From: Nematostella vectensis
Taxonomy: Eukaryota > Cnidaria > Anthozoa > Actiniaria > Edwardsiidae
NCBI RefSeq assembly: GCF_932526225.1
Contig: NC_064034.1
Location: 4,326,001-4,390,000 of the forward strand
Length of the DNA stretch: 64,000 nt
Reading direction: 5' to 3'
The notes under the pieces were generated by a model, which worked only from the letters and a program-made list of their open reading frames with translations, did not search any database and was not told the origin of the DNA. The position numbers and the translations under genes are program-made. Positions 34,325 through 44,780 of the stretch are shown here, one piece after another (position 1 is the first letter of the stretch; every line of letters begins with the position of its first letter).

Positions 34325-34476
34325 TCTATTACCGATACTACAGTGTTTGCAGACGATACCACCTTTTTGACTTGCGGCCCCAGTCTCCCTGATGTTGAAC
34401 TTAAACAAAATAAACTGGCAATTGATGTGTATAAAATAGGCTACACTCAGTCGTACGGTACTCAAGAAAACTAAAA
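34325..34476 (+). pseudogene. Reverse-transcriptase fragment (F/YADD box)
   Basis: The frame from 34325 reads SITDTTVFADDTTFLTCG followed by SLPDVELKQNKLAIDVYK before a stop. TVFADDTTLL is the catalytic box of LINE-type reverse transcriptases. No other RT block is present, so this is a short relic. Confidence 0.6.
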
Positions 34477-34525
34477 AGAACTAAACTAAAACTAAAAAAG
34501 AACTAAAAAGAACTAAACTAAAACT
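34450..34525. repeat. AAAGAACTAAACTAAAACT-type tandem repeat
   Basis: Imperfect A-rich repeat directly after the RT relic, possibly its 3' tail. Confidence 0.7.
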
Positions 34526-35377
34526 ATAAAGCATATATGTATGAATAATCGGAAAAATTTACGAAAATCGCGCCGAAAATGATTGTTCTGAAGGGAACTT
34601 AGTATAAGCTGTTTAGTCAAAACAGCCCCGGCGCGCCACCTTAAATGGTTGGAGTTATCGAGGCTAGTAAGAAAAAAGTAAAGTAAAACAGCTGCTTTTT
34701 TCTGGAAAGGTGCACTGTTTGTAATAATGTTAGCGTTATCAACAGCACAGGATATCATGAAAGTCAAAGGAAATGTTCATTTCCGGAATATGGTTTATAA
34801 GTTGCAGGTCTAAGGATAATCAAAAAAGAAATTAATCTCGATAAAATAAAAATAGCATCGCGTTCTAAATGATGTTTTTCAAAGAGACAATATTTTGCAC
34901 AATGTAGTTGACATCAGTTACCCTAACGGACCTTTCAGCGAGAGAAGTAAACCGGCGCCCTCCGGATAATTTGTCTTGCTTGTGAAAACGGTATAAAAGC
35001 TGTTAAACGTTTTAAAAGTCAACAGTTTTACGTATTACATCAATTTTTTGGGTTTTGATTTTGAAGTTCAGATGGACCACGCGTTGGTATTAGAAGTGTT
35101 TAAAAACTGACATATCATTTCTGGTCATTTCGGGTCTCATTTCTGGTGTCAAAAATCATCCTTGGATCCAATTATTCCTCGTTATATCTAATAATATCTA
35201 TGTGGAAACATTTAAAGTAGAGGTGCCGCTAGTCATAAATTACGAATACCAAGCAAAGGATCTAGGCCAAAATGGATAGAGCTGTGTTACCTTTTGATAT
35301 TTTACTGATGATTCTGTTAATAGATGATTGAGATAATTCCAAACAATGTCTTACCTGTTAATCGGTCATCAGTCGTT

Positions 35378-35610
35378 TTCTTTTTCTATTTCTTTTTCTT
35401 TCTTTTCTCCTTCAGTCTTCTTTTTCTTCTTCTTTTGTTTCTTTTTTCTTCCTCTTCTTTTTCTTCCTCTTTTTCTTCCTACTCTTCTTCGTCTTTCTTT
35501 GTACTCTTCTTTTTACTTTCTGTCCTCTGTTCTCCTCCTCTCGCTCGTCTCATCTCCCTCCTTCTTTCCTCTTCTCCTTTACTCTCTCTCCTTTTCTTAT
35601 TCTTACTCTT
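35378..35610 (+). repeat. Polypyrimidine tract of about 230 bp
   Basis: Almost all C and T (TTCTTTTCTTC-type), with only scattered purines. The long one-strand pyrimidine bias could adopt triplex (H-DNA) structure; that is inference. Confidence 0.85.
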
Positions 35611-38600
35611 TCTTAATTACAGGCTTTTTAATACAATGTATGAAAATATCAAGTAGCAGTTAGTATGGGCTAGTTATTCGGTCGATATGATCGTCCAAGG
35701 TATGGCTATGTTTCCGTGTTCACCTAAGTTATTAGTCAAGTGAAGTTGCTTGTTTGCTTATTGTTTAACAAATGAGTCTATTAAAGACAGAAAACCCATT
35801 AGACGAAAAGTCCCTCCCTCTTTTAAAATGCCCTTAGCATTAAACTCTTAATTTCCGGGTTTGTACCAATATATCAGTAGTTTAGGACTTGAAAACAAAC
35901 CAAACCAAGTTTTATTGCCATACGACGGGTTTTCGTGGGGTTTTGCCGGCGCCCTTTTAAATGTAAATAATATTAGTCCAGTCAATCTACGTCAAAAAAG
36001 GGGCCAACATCAACATCATTGCAACACAAGGTTTTTTAACGGTTTCTTGCACAGAAAGTATCCCTCTATAACATACTAAAAGTCTAAAAAAATCGGAGCA
36101 GGCAAACACCCCGAAAAACGGGATCGAATTTTCAAAAACAAGGCTTGAAAGAAAAACCACAGGGTTCCAAATCATGGAAATCACGAAAAAAAAATACATA
36201 CTTTGAAAAAAAAGAAATTTATACCACTATAGATTACTAGAGATATATATTTCTACACGATTAGGATAAAAATTAACGTTATTAAAGTAGTTTAGTTATT
36301 TTGGGTGAAATGCACACGGATTTTTAGGTCCTTGCCACACCACTTTGTATACGTAATGAAAACAGGCTCTCATATAAATAGTGCTTAGTGGCTCTTAATA
36401 ATAATGTCATTGATTCAGTATAAAACAAGAAAGTATATGAACACATGACTAATACTATAATTATTCTCATGGTATCGTTTTTTTTTTTGTGAAAATAGAT
36501 TCTTTAATGTTGGAAGCTTTTTAGAATTTTTTATAAACCTGTTACAGGTGCTTAAACTTTAGGTTCTTACTCGTGGGTGCAGATTAAATCCATGGAATAC
36601 GTGATTTCGATTGAGAGGGAATTATTACACGATGATTCTTTGCATTGGCCGTATGTCGGCTTAGACACCCGTGCAACGCAGATTTATGTTTTTTAGAACG
36701 ATATTTCAGGTTATAAATGAGTTATAATGGCATGTTACAGCTAGTATATGTACAAAGTTCATTGATAATTAACTAACTAATTTTTGTGGTTGCTATTATT
36801 AGGGCGTAGGGCGTCAATGCGGTAAATGTAAGCAGCGCGAATTTTCGACGCAATGCTTCGATTACAACAGGTACCAGATAAATACCTTATTTTTTTTCGT
36901 TGAAATTCCCCGTTTGCTTGATGGTCCAACGGGTAGCGCGCATGAATACAAATCCCTCGATCCACGGCTCGAGTCTTACCCGCATGTTTTACAATTTTTT
37001 CTGTTTCTCGTTTTCATTATTTTCTTTTTCCTTTTCCTTTTCTAGTCCTTTTCTTTCACAACGAAAGAAAAGGATAATTTTCGAATAATTCGAATAATTT
37101 TTAATTGCTAACATCCCCTAAAAAGCGTTTATTTATTAAAAAAGTTATGCAAAGCGTTATTTTCACTTCTCCTTGAAAAAAAAAAAAACAGCGTAGCGAC
37201 AACAGTTTTTCTATGTATTATTTTAGCGGCAAAAAAAACGATGCAAAAAGGAATAGCGTTTTAAACTAAACGCCACAGACCTCTTCAAAGTGAAAGTACT
37301 CATTCAAAAGCTACTCGATTAGAAAATTTCTTGCACATTTTAGCTTGATGCAAGCACCCGCTGTTCTCACTGCGTGCGGGCTCGTTTTATGGGGTCAACT
37401 TGTGAAAAGAGAGAGCTGTTTTTAAACGCTTGAATCTTTGCTCGTGGTCAAATTTCTGGATTTTTTCTGATATCATGTGAAAACTTTTTACCTATTCTTC
37501 ATCTCAGGATAAGTAAATATTAAAAACTTAAAAAATCTAATATCGAAGAAAATAAAATGCATGCTGGATACGATTACCTTGTTGTTTCAAACATAGATAA
37601 CTTGTCAGGAGGCCGATAACTTTGTCATGTTGAAGGGTTCTTTAAGGTCTCGGAGTTCAGCCCGCGGGACGCTGAAAAACCCAAATTGTCGAGGAAAAAT
37701 GTGTCGAGGAAAAATGATTTAATCAAATATGCTCATGTTATGTGTCATTGGAAAGCTTGATAAATGGGGAATACGATAATCTTATTTGTTTCTAGGTTTG
37801 ATGAAATGGTTTACTATTTAACGGGCTTTTATCACATCCCTTAAAAAACTTAAAAAAATGTGTCTAAACTTTCCGGCAGATCTTTACTTTTTATGGCTTA
37901 TGTCAATCACCATATACACAACTACCAAACTGTGTTCGGCTTGTGATATATTTCTTTTTGTTCCTATGCATTTGAGTCAAAGTTTGAATCAAGAATTGAA
38001 TAATTTCCAGGTAACACGGCACCGAAGGAAATAAAATACGACCCACTCAAAATCTCTCAAAAGCCGCACACATTATCATTCTTTCATAAATAAACTAGCA
38101 TTTTGCCAAATTGTTCGGTCATAGCTCTTATACTTTACGCACATTAGAGTTTTGAATTTCAGAAATACGCGCGAATTCGAAGCTTGGAGCTTAATTCTAT
38201 CAGGGACGTTACGCAAATAGAACAGCGATGAAGCCCTTCTCGTTAAAACTATAAAACGGCTAGAATAAATGTACATTGATAATTGCGCATTGACTCGTTA
38301 GCTGTTACTGATATTTTTACCCTTCTACTGCAAAAAATATAATTCACATTTAAAAAAAGACATTTGCCTCACTAAAGTTCACTCATGAGGGGCTCCATTG
38401 TAATACCTGATATAACTAAAGCAATTATATCATTAACAAGAGCAATTAACTGAGCAATTATATCATAAATAAGAATACCTGCTATAACTAAGCAAATATA
38501 TCATTAATAAGAATGACCGAATTGCTCAGGCCAATAGCGCTAAGAATCCGTATCCTTTCAAAATTGATCATTTCAGTCGATTTGGTCAATATTCTGGGCA

Positions 38601-40064
38601 TAAAATAAAAGGCCCGAGAGCGAACACAGAAGACAGGGTCAATGGGACTTCACACCTTGATTTCTAAAGAATGACGCAATAACTACAATGGATCTGGCCC
38701 TGAATTCTTTAGTCTAGCTAAGGCCCGGCTCGAGTCATTGAAAATGAAGATTGAGATGTCAATCAAAAAATACACGAGAAAATATAATATAAACGCGTCT
38801 CGTTATATACTCTTTTGTTCACGACGCGCTGTGCGCCATCTGTGCATCTATTAGAGGACAGACGCACCAAAAAAAAAAAAAAAAGATCTATTTGATTTAT
38901 GCAACAATAAAAATGTTTTGTCAAACAATGCGTTTGACGCAAATGTTTGTACGTATAGCCAATCACAAAACATGGCACTAAAACATGTCCAGATGGTTGA
39001 ACGAGATCAAAACATTTTTATCAAACATTTGTGTTGAACGACATAATACGAGCAGCAAAACCATACAAATTTTGTGGCAGCATTTGCAAAAAAAAAATTT
39101 GAAGGCGATGATATTGCGCGTTTTACTACAGACAAACCAACTTTCGTCGCAGCAAAGGATAGATTGGTTCTTGCTGTTGTGACACTGATGTGTGACTTTC
39201 GTTCAACCAATCACAAACGCTAATGCAACTGCTTGCGGATGCCTGAGACGTCACTTTGCTGAGAGACAAGTTGGTTTGTTGTAGAAATACCACAGGTAGC
39301 CCAAGCTTTTTATTTGTCCCTAATGATATCTACGTTAACAAAAAGGGCGAAAAACAAAATTAGAGATTGCTCTTACCAGAACGAAGAGGTAGGCAAGTAA
39401 TATTTGAACATACCTCACGTTCCGTCCTCAAAAACACACTGATCCTCCCGCTTAATCGCGCTTAAATCACGGCGACATCCTCACAGATAATTGGAGTCCA
39501 AGAGTCCAAACCTCAGCGCCACACGATTTTTGCAGAGGAATCCGGCAGAATATTCGTCTTTTTGTCGTCGTAATATGCTTGCCAACAATGAATTTGACAA
39601 CCGTCAAAATTGTCTCGTCCCCCTGTCTTCCAACTAAATCACCTAATCGCGCTAGCGAAATTATTCTATGCTATTATATGTTACAGCATGCACGAGGGAA
39701 ATTTAGTGATTACGCAAGGAGTGATTTTTACTCCCCTTCGGTGTCTTCGAAAAATTCCAAAGTTGAAATCTCACAAAGAATTTTTAATTTATCGAATGTG
39801 TTAAACATATGTTTGTCTCAACCTTTGCTATGTAACTTTTTAGGTAGGCTTAGGGCCTTTTACTAGAGATCCGATACATTTTTTCTAGTTAGGCAAGACA
39901 ATGTTTACATAGCAAGTTTGCAAGATTCATTCAAGACGTCTTCATGATCCATCAAAAAAGACAATGATTTTTTCGCTCGGGTTGAGACAGTATTCCGATC
40001 ATTTTTCATGGCTCAGGTCTAGACAATGTACAGCGTTGGTTGCCCTTAATTGCAAGAGGCTAGT

Positions 40065-40136
40065 CAACCTCGTCCCCAGGGTCTTCTGCAATTTTCAATA
40101 TTGAAAATTACCCAGAAGACCCTGGGGACGAGGTTG
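40065..40136. mobile_element. 72 bp near-perfect palindrome (MITE end-to-end)
   Basis: CAACCTCGTCCCCAGGGTCT at the left and AGACCCTGGGGACGAGGTTG at the right are exact complements. The centre is an AATTTTCAATATTGAAAATT palindrome. It has the form of a foldback MITE reduced to its two ends. Confidence 0.8.
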
Positions 40137-40643
40137 GAGGCTAGTCGCAACCTTTAATAGTCTGGCACTCGGCGATTGTTCGTCACGTATTCTAGTGTTC
40201 GGCGTTACGTCACATTTAAGAGGCCCCGAATGTTCCACTCAATCGGAAGTCATCGGAAGTAACAGTGTTAGGAAAATGCTCGCATGCTGGCGCAATTTTT
40301 GCATTCAAAACCGCAATTCTTTGACGATTAAAGCCAGGCTAGGATTCTTGCCTTTCGCGGTACAAATAAATCCCGTACAAAAAAAAAAAAAGGCTATTAC
40401 AAGGCTGGTCAGCTCAGACGCCTCAAGAAATTTCCATCCATCGATTGAAAAGAATAAAATAATAATCCGAAGCACCATTTTGCTGCAGTACAATAGCATT
40501 GTCTTACAAACCTGTTTGCTGGAGGTGCTTTTGGCTTATGGGGATAAATTTTCCTGGACCACATCTTTCACACCCCTTCCTCCGTCAGTGTTATTAACAT
40601 ATCAAGGAGAAAAAAATAGTGTTTTTCTTATTTCTCTCTACAG

Positions 40644-42905
40644 ATCGGAACGTGGACAACCACTCATCATCCGATCATGTGATTGTCGGTGATAATGGGC
40701 GGGTTAACTACAATAGCAACACAGGTAAAAAGGCCCGCCAAAACAAGTTAACTTGAATACATAAGCCACCGATCATCGTCATGGTAGAATATTCTCAGTC
40801 AAATTGGGGAAATTAGTTGCTGTCCAGAGCCCAGACATGTACGTCTACCACCAGACATGTACGTCTACCACCAGACATGTACGTCTACCAACGATCCCGC
40901 TGCCAAACTTTTGAACGCTTACTTTTGTCCTCTCTTTTGCAGCTTTTTTAATTTTGTATTTACATGGGATCGAAGATTGGACGACGATTAAATATTCATG
41001 TAGTAGCATTATAATTGCAATTCAGAAGAGCATTTTAATAACAAACCCAAAATCCGTTTGTAAAACAGAGAGACAAGCAAGGGCGTACGCAGGATTCTAA
41101 CAACTTGCAGTCAAAGCGTTCAGAAGCTGAATGAGGACATGGCCCCTCATCACGCATCTTCGTGAAGATTTCATAGCCATCTCATAGCCATTTTCATAGC
41201 CATTCATTTTCATAGCCATTTCATAGCCATTTCATAGCCATTTCATAGCCATTTCATAGCCATTTCATTTTGAAATTGGCGTCAATGCGTCAGACTTTTA
41301 AGAATATTACATGATCCTCTGTCATCCTCGATCTGAAATAGGACTTCTGCCGTTGCGTGGCACTGAACGACATAACATGTTTGGAAATCATCTGTAGACT
41401 ACCATGATTAAGAAAATTATAGTTTTTATCCTCATCATATTTATAAAACTACGTACATAAAAATGGAAAGAGTAAACATTTGATTTTTTCCCCTCGTTAT
41501 GCAAATAATATCCCCTTTTTTTTGCAGTCCAGTGACTGCAGGCCTATAGGCTGCGTACGCCCCTGACAAGGAGTAAGTACGCAGCTGCTTTGTCTCCTAT
41601 TATCTTTGCTCTACAAAGGAGTTCTTTTGTCTCTATTCTTCTCGTTATTTGTGTCTAGGTGCGGATATTGTTCATTTGCCCAATCAAATTGCAGCTTGTA
41701 AGAGCTGCGTACTGACCCGAGACAAGGCCTTGAACAGGCACGTATCCAGGATTTTTCTTGGGGGGGGGGGGGGGGGGGGTTCGAAATCCGAACAAGTGGA
41801 CCTGATTTTTCCCGGGGACAGGGGGGGGGGGGGGGGGGGGAATTCTCTGATAAAAATCTAACCACCTCCGAAAGAACAAAAAATTATGTTTTATGCCTTT
41901 TCAGTATCTCCACACATTTATTGTCGGATTTGGCTACAGAGTGATCTAGCTTATGCTTTATAGTTTTGTCTACAAATAGCGTTCGCACCCCCTGAATCCC
42001 CCTCCCATCCCCTCCGGGTACGGGCCTGTTGAAGGCACAGAAGAGCCGGACGATGACGTCATAGAAGGCATTGATTACGTAAAAGCATCTGCTTCATCAT
42101 ACCAATGCGGAGCTGCCAGGCCATGATAGGGCCATTGCGGAGCTGCCAGGCCATGATAGGGCCATTGCGGAGCTGCCAGGCCTTGATTGTGCCAATGCGG
42201 AGCTGCCAGGCCTTGATTGTGCCAAAACTGGACAGCCAGATCTTGATTGAGCCAATATACTGCGGTTATCTATGCACGGCAGCCAGCTCTCAATGATGCC
42301 AATGCTGGGAAGCCATGACCAATGACTCAGGACCTTGTCCCGCAAAAGATGCTTTTGATTCCGAGTGGGATGGGGAGCGGCTGTCACCCGAGAGCTATGT
42401 CGCAAAGGATTGTTGCACAAGTTAGCGCAGGTACGTCTTACGCTTAATCAATTTACACTTTGCCAACGACAGAAGACCATCCTCTGCCACGACTTCCATA
42501 TCATTCTAATAGACGCGATTGGTTTAAATTAAAATGTGACTTACAGATGTGTTTATTTTACTTGCAGACCCAGTCTGGACCGCAGACCATCTTCTTAGGA
42601 ATCCAGATGGCTTAGTTCAAGCGCTAGCGGTATTAGATGAAGAGGAACGTCAACGCCTGGAAAACGTTCTATTCGAGATCCTTCTCTCACTGGAAAAAAA
42701 GCCTAGGGTCGACAAAAACAAAAATCGCATTTACACCTCGTTGATCAAACTTTCATGCAGTGACTGCAGGGAATCAGTGACACGACATACGTTATAATTT
42801 CTATTGGAGGCGGTGACGAGGGATGTGGCGAGGAATGTGTCAGAAGGCTTCTCCTTCCTGCTGAGGAAGCTCTTCGACAATCGATCCTACACAAACGTAG
42901 AGTGA
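40644..42905 (+). CDS. Unidentified candidate multi-exon gene (possibly decayed)
   Basis: Candidate exons: 40644-40724 (acceptor CTCTCTACAG, donor ACAG|GTAAAA), 41659-41697 (donor GTAAGA), 42035-42075 or further, 42331-42420 or 42430, and 42568-42797. The first, second and last all use phase 1. Translations such as TEEPDDDVIEGIDY, CPAKDAFDSEWDGERLSP and LAVLDEEERQRLENVLFEIL look like real protein. The join between the third and fourth exons does not keep phase in the better-looking frame, because a 30 bp tandem repeat with in-frame stops intervenes. After TAA 42795-42797 the same frame stays open to TGA 42903-42905 (VTRDVARNVSEGFSFLLRKL), suggesting a nonsense change or a missed intron. No start exon or family was recognised. 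Confidence 0.4.
40831..40890. repeat. 20 bp tandem repeat, three copies
   Basis: The unit is CCAGACATGTACGTCTACCA, exact three times. Confidence 0.95.
41080..41564. mobile_element. hAT-like MITE of 485 bp
   Basis: The ends are AGGGCGTACGCAGG (left) and CTGCGTACGCCCCT (right), inverted with one or two mismatches. Flanking 8 bp GACAAGCA (41072-41079) and GACAAGGA (41565-41572) look like an 8 bp target duplication, as in hAT elements. The interior has a TTTCATAGCCA minisatellite (about 41169-41271) and no ORF. Confidence 0.7.
41735..42028. mobile_element. MITE of 294 bp with poly(G) tracts
   Basis: The left end is CAGGCACGTATCCAGGA; the right end, reversed, is CAGGCCCGTACCCGGAG. TTGAA flanks both sides directly (41730-41734 and 42029-42033). 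Two poly(G) runs (about 41760-41779 and 41821-41840) lie inside. It interrupts the candidate gene just before the acceptor ending 42034. Confidence 0.7.
42101..42238. repeat. About 30 bp tandem repeat in the candidate gene
   Basis: Four copies of a unit containing TGCGGAGCTGCCAGGCC followed by ATGATAGGGCCAT or TTGATTGTGCCAA; weaker copies extend to about 42305. Confidence 0.9.
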
Positions 42906-42909
42906 CCAA

Positions 42910-44780
42910 ATTTGACAAAGAACCGCTTACCATGCAAAAGTAGCATGCAAGAGCTAAGACTTAATTTTCCTCTCCCAGTTTAATATTTTTTATGCAATTG
43001 ATGCCTTCGCCACAAATAATAAGTTAATTAACAGATTTGGTTTGAAATTTGAAATTTTCATTTAGCACTTTCACTAATATCTTCTTTTTTGGATTTGCTT
43101 TCCTAGTCAGTCTGTTTCCCATTGCATTTATTTTGGAGTATACATTAGTATGACTGGATCCAGGGGGTGCAGGAAAAGGGAAATGTCAAGAAAGTGCTCA
43201 ATCCAATTATTTGCATTACTGTTATATTTCTTTATCAAACCTTTCAAGTGGAGTACATTTCTTTTTGTTTCCTCTCCTCGTCAACTATTTTTTACGCAAT
43301 TGATATTCTTTGCTGTTTCCTCTTTACCCCAAACATAGATGCGAACTGGTTGGGTTTGAAATTAGAATTAAGAATTTAGCACTGTCAGTGATGACTTAGA
43401 TGTATCTTTTCGGATTTGCTTCCAAAGTCAATCTGTTTTTCTCCATTTCATTCATTTTGGAGGAGGCCACCAACAACAGGCCACTTGGTTAAGGGTTGGT
43501 GCACCAATATGTAATGCATGAAAGGAGATATATTTGTGGAATTTAATTTACACATATTTCTGAAAAATCAGTCAAAGAAGGAGAGAATCTCCACTAAATC
43601 GGTACATAAATTACATTATTAAAGCCGCATTGTCATCACTTTACTTCCGGTCGATTACGTAACAATCTCCGATGGTTTTTAATGGAAAACGCGAAAAATA
43701 TTTCAAAATATTGAAAGTGATTGATAATTTAGAGCGGATGGCCTGTTTAATATCTCGGATTTTAATAGATTCTTTTGTCTTTTAACGGTTAAGGTTTCCG
43801 TCAGACCTCCGGAAGTAAACTGGTGAGAATGCGGCTTTAAAAGGTGGCTAGATCCATTTGGTGGGGCCAATACAATTTGTAATTATACGGCTTAATGTAG
43901 TAAACTTTATATATTTAATCTCATTAAAAAATCCATTCTAAAGATGAGGAGAGCAGGATCCTAGATCCCTAGCTTTTCTAAATCTACCTCAATCAGTAAA
44001 CACCAAAAGTGTCCAATGCGGGCTCCGCTTTTAGGCAGTGCCTAAATCTATATTGTGGTAATTTTCGTAATCATGCACAACACACTGTGATAATACATTG
44101 CCGCATTTAGCATTTTGTTCTGCTCTGTCGCGCCATGCATACGACACCTTTCGTGTTGCCGCCTTTAGCCTATTCTTGTCTTGTGCTCTGTGCATATCGA
44201 TCTTTCGTGCTCCAGAAACAAGAAAAGTACGCTGAACTTTGTTGAAATGTGGTTTCGTGTGCTCATTTTAGACAAAAATTGGTATATTTATGCGTTTACA
44301 CACTCGCCATCGGGGGCGTGGGAGTGACAAAAAATTAAAATCATAAAAAAAAGTAAAAAAAACAACTTTATTATCATAATATGAAATAACTGCAAGTGGT
44401 ATGTGGTGATTCAGTTAAAACATTACTTTCACATTTTTAATTTGTAAGGGCATAGTTATTCCATTTTTATAGATGATTTTGGATACTAAGTTTGATACTA
44501 ATCGTTCTCTCTTCGGGTATCCTGTGGTATTGGGAAGGATTTCCCTCGCGCGCGGCACCATGGGATGTGCGTCATTTATAAGCCTCCAGCCGTGACCCAG
44601 GATAGGCGAGTTTTTCTCTTATTTTCCTAGGATTTCTCCCGTTTTTTGTGAGTGAAATACCTTAAAGTGTTACACGATGACATGCTAGGGTATTTTCTTC
44701 GATTTTTGCCTTGGTTTTAGCGAAGGATCGCCGATATATCAGCGCTATTCTAAGACCGTCAGGAGGGATCAATTTTCAAC
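42910..44780. other. Spacer upstream of the zinc-finger gene
   Basis: No gene is seen. It contains a TTAA-flanked MITE (43623-43836). A patch near 44024-44050 is the reverse complement of a patch near 6408-6440 (GCACTGCCTAAAAGCGGAG). The last 250 bp, with GCGCGCGGCACC and TGCGTCATT near 44545-44575, is a plausible promoter region, but no start site can be fixed. Confidence 0.45.
43623..43836. mobile_element. TTAA-flanked MITE (piggyBac-like ends)
   Basis: The left end AGCCGCATTGTCATCAC continues to TTTACTTCCGG. The right end is the inverted copy CCGGAAGTAAACTGGTGAG followed by AATGCGGCT. TTAA borders both sides (43619-43622 and 43837-43840), the target of piggyBac-type elements. It is 214 bp long with no coding capacity. 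Confidence 0.75.

Larger units (their letters stand above)
34530..40640. other. Long non-coding stretch
   Basis: AT-rich, with no supportable gene on either strand. It holds the pyrimidine tract at 35378-35610, a small palindrome CCTTTTCTTTCACAACGAA..AGG near 37048-37073, imperfect repeats AATTATATCATTAA near 38420-38500, and a patch near 38795-38870 that resembles one near 4380-4445. Confidence 0.45.

Noticed and set aside
34990-35000. TATAAAAG motif as a promoter
   Set aside because: No gene follows within reach on the plus strand; such motifs are frequent by chance in AT-rich DNA.
35324-35663. Phe/Ser/Leu-rich ORFs
   Set aside because: These are products of the polypyrimidine tract, without other support.
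38795-38870. Dispersed repeat shared with 4380-4445
   Set aside because: Similarity is suggestive (GGACAG(A/G)CGCA and CGCTGTG blocks) but only about 70 bp and degenerate; not enough to define an element by eye.
40195-40692. 165-codon ORF on the plus strand
   Set aside because: No homology, contains a poly-Lys run from an A tract, and overlaps a better-supported exon (40644-40724) in another frame.
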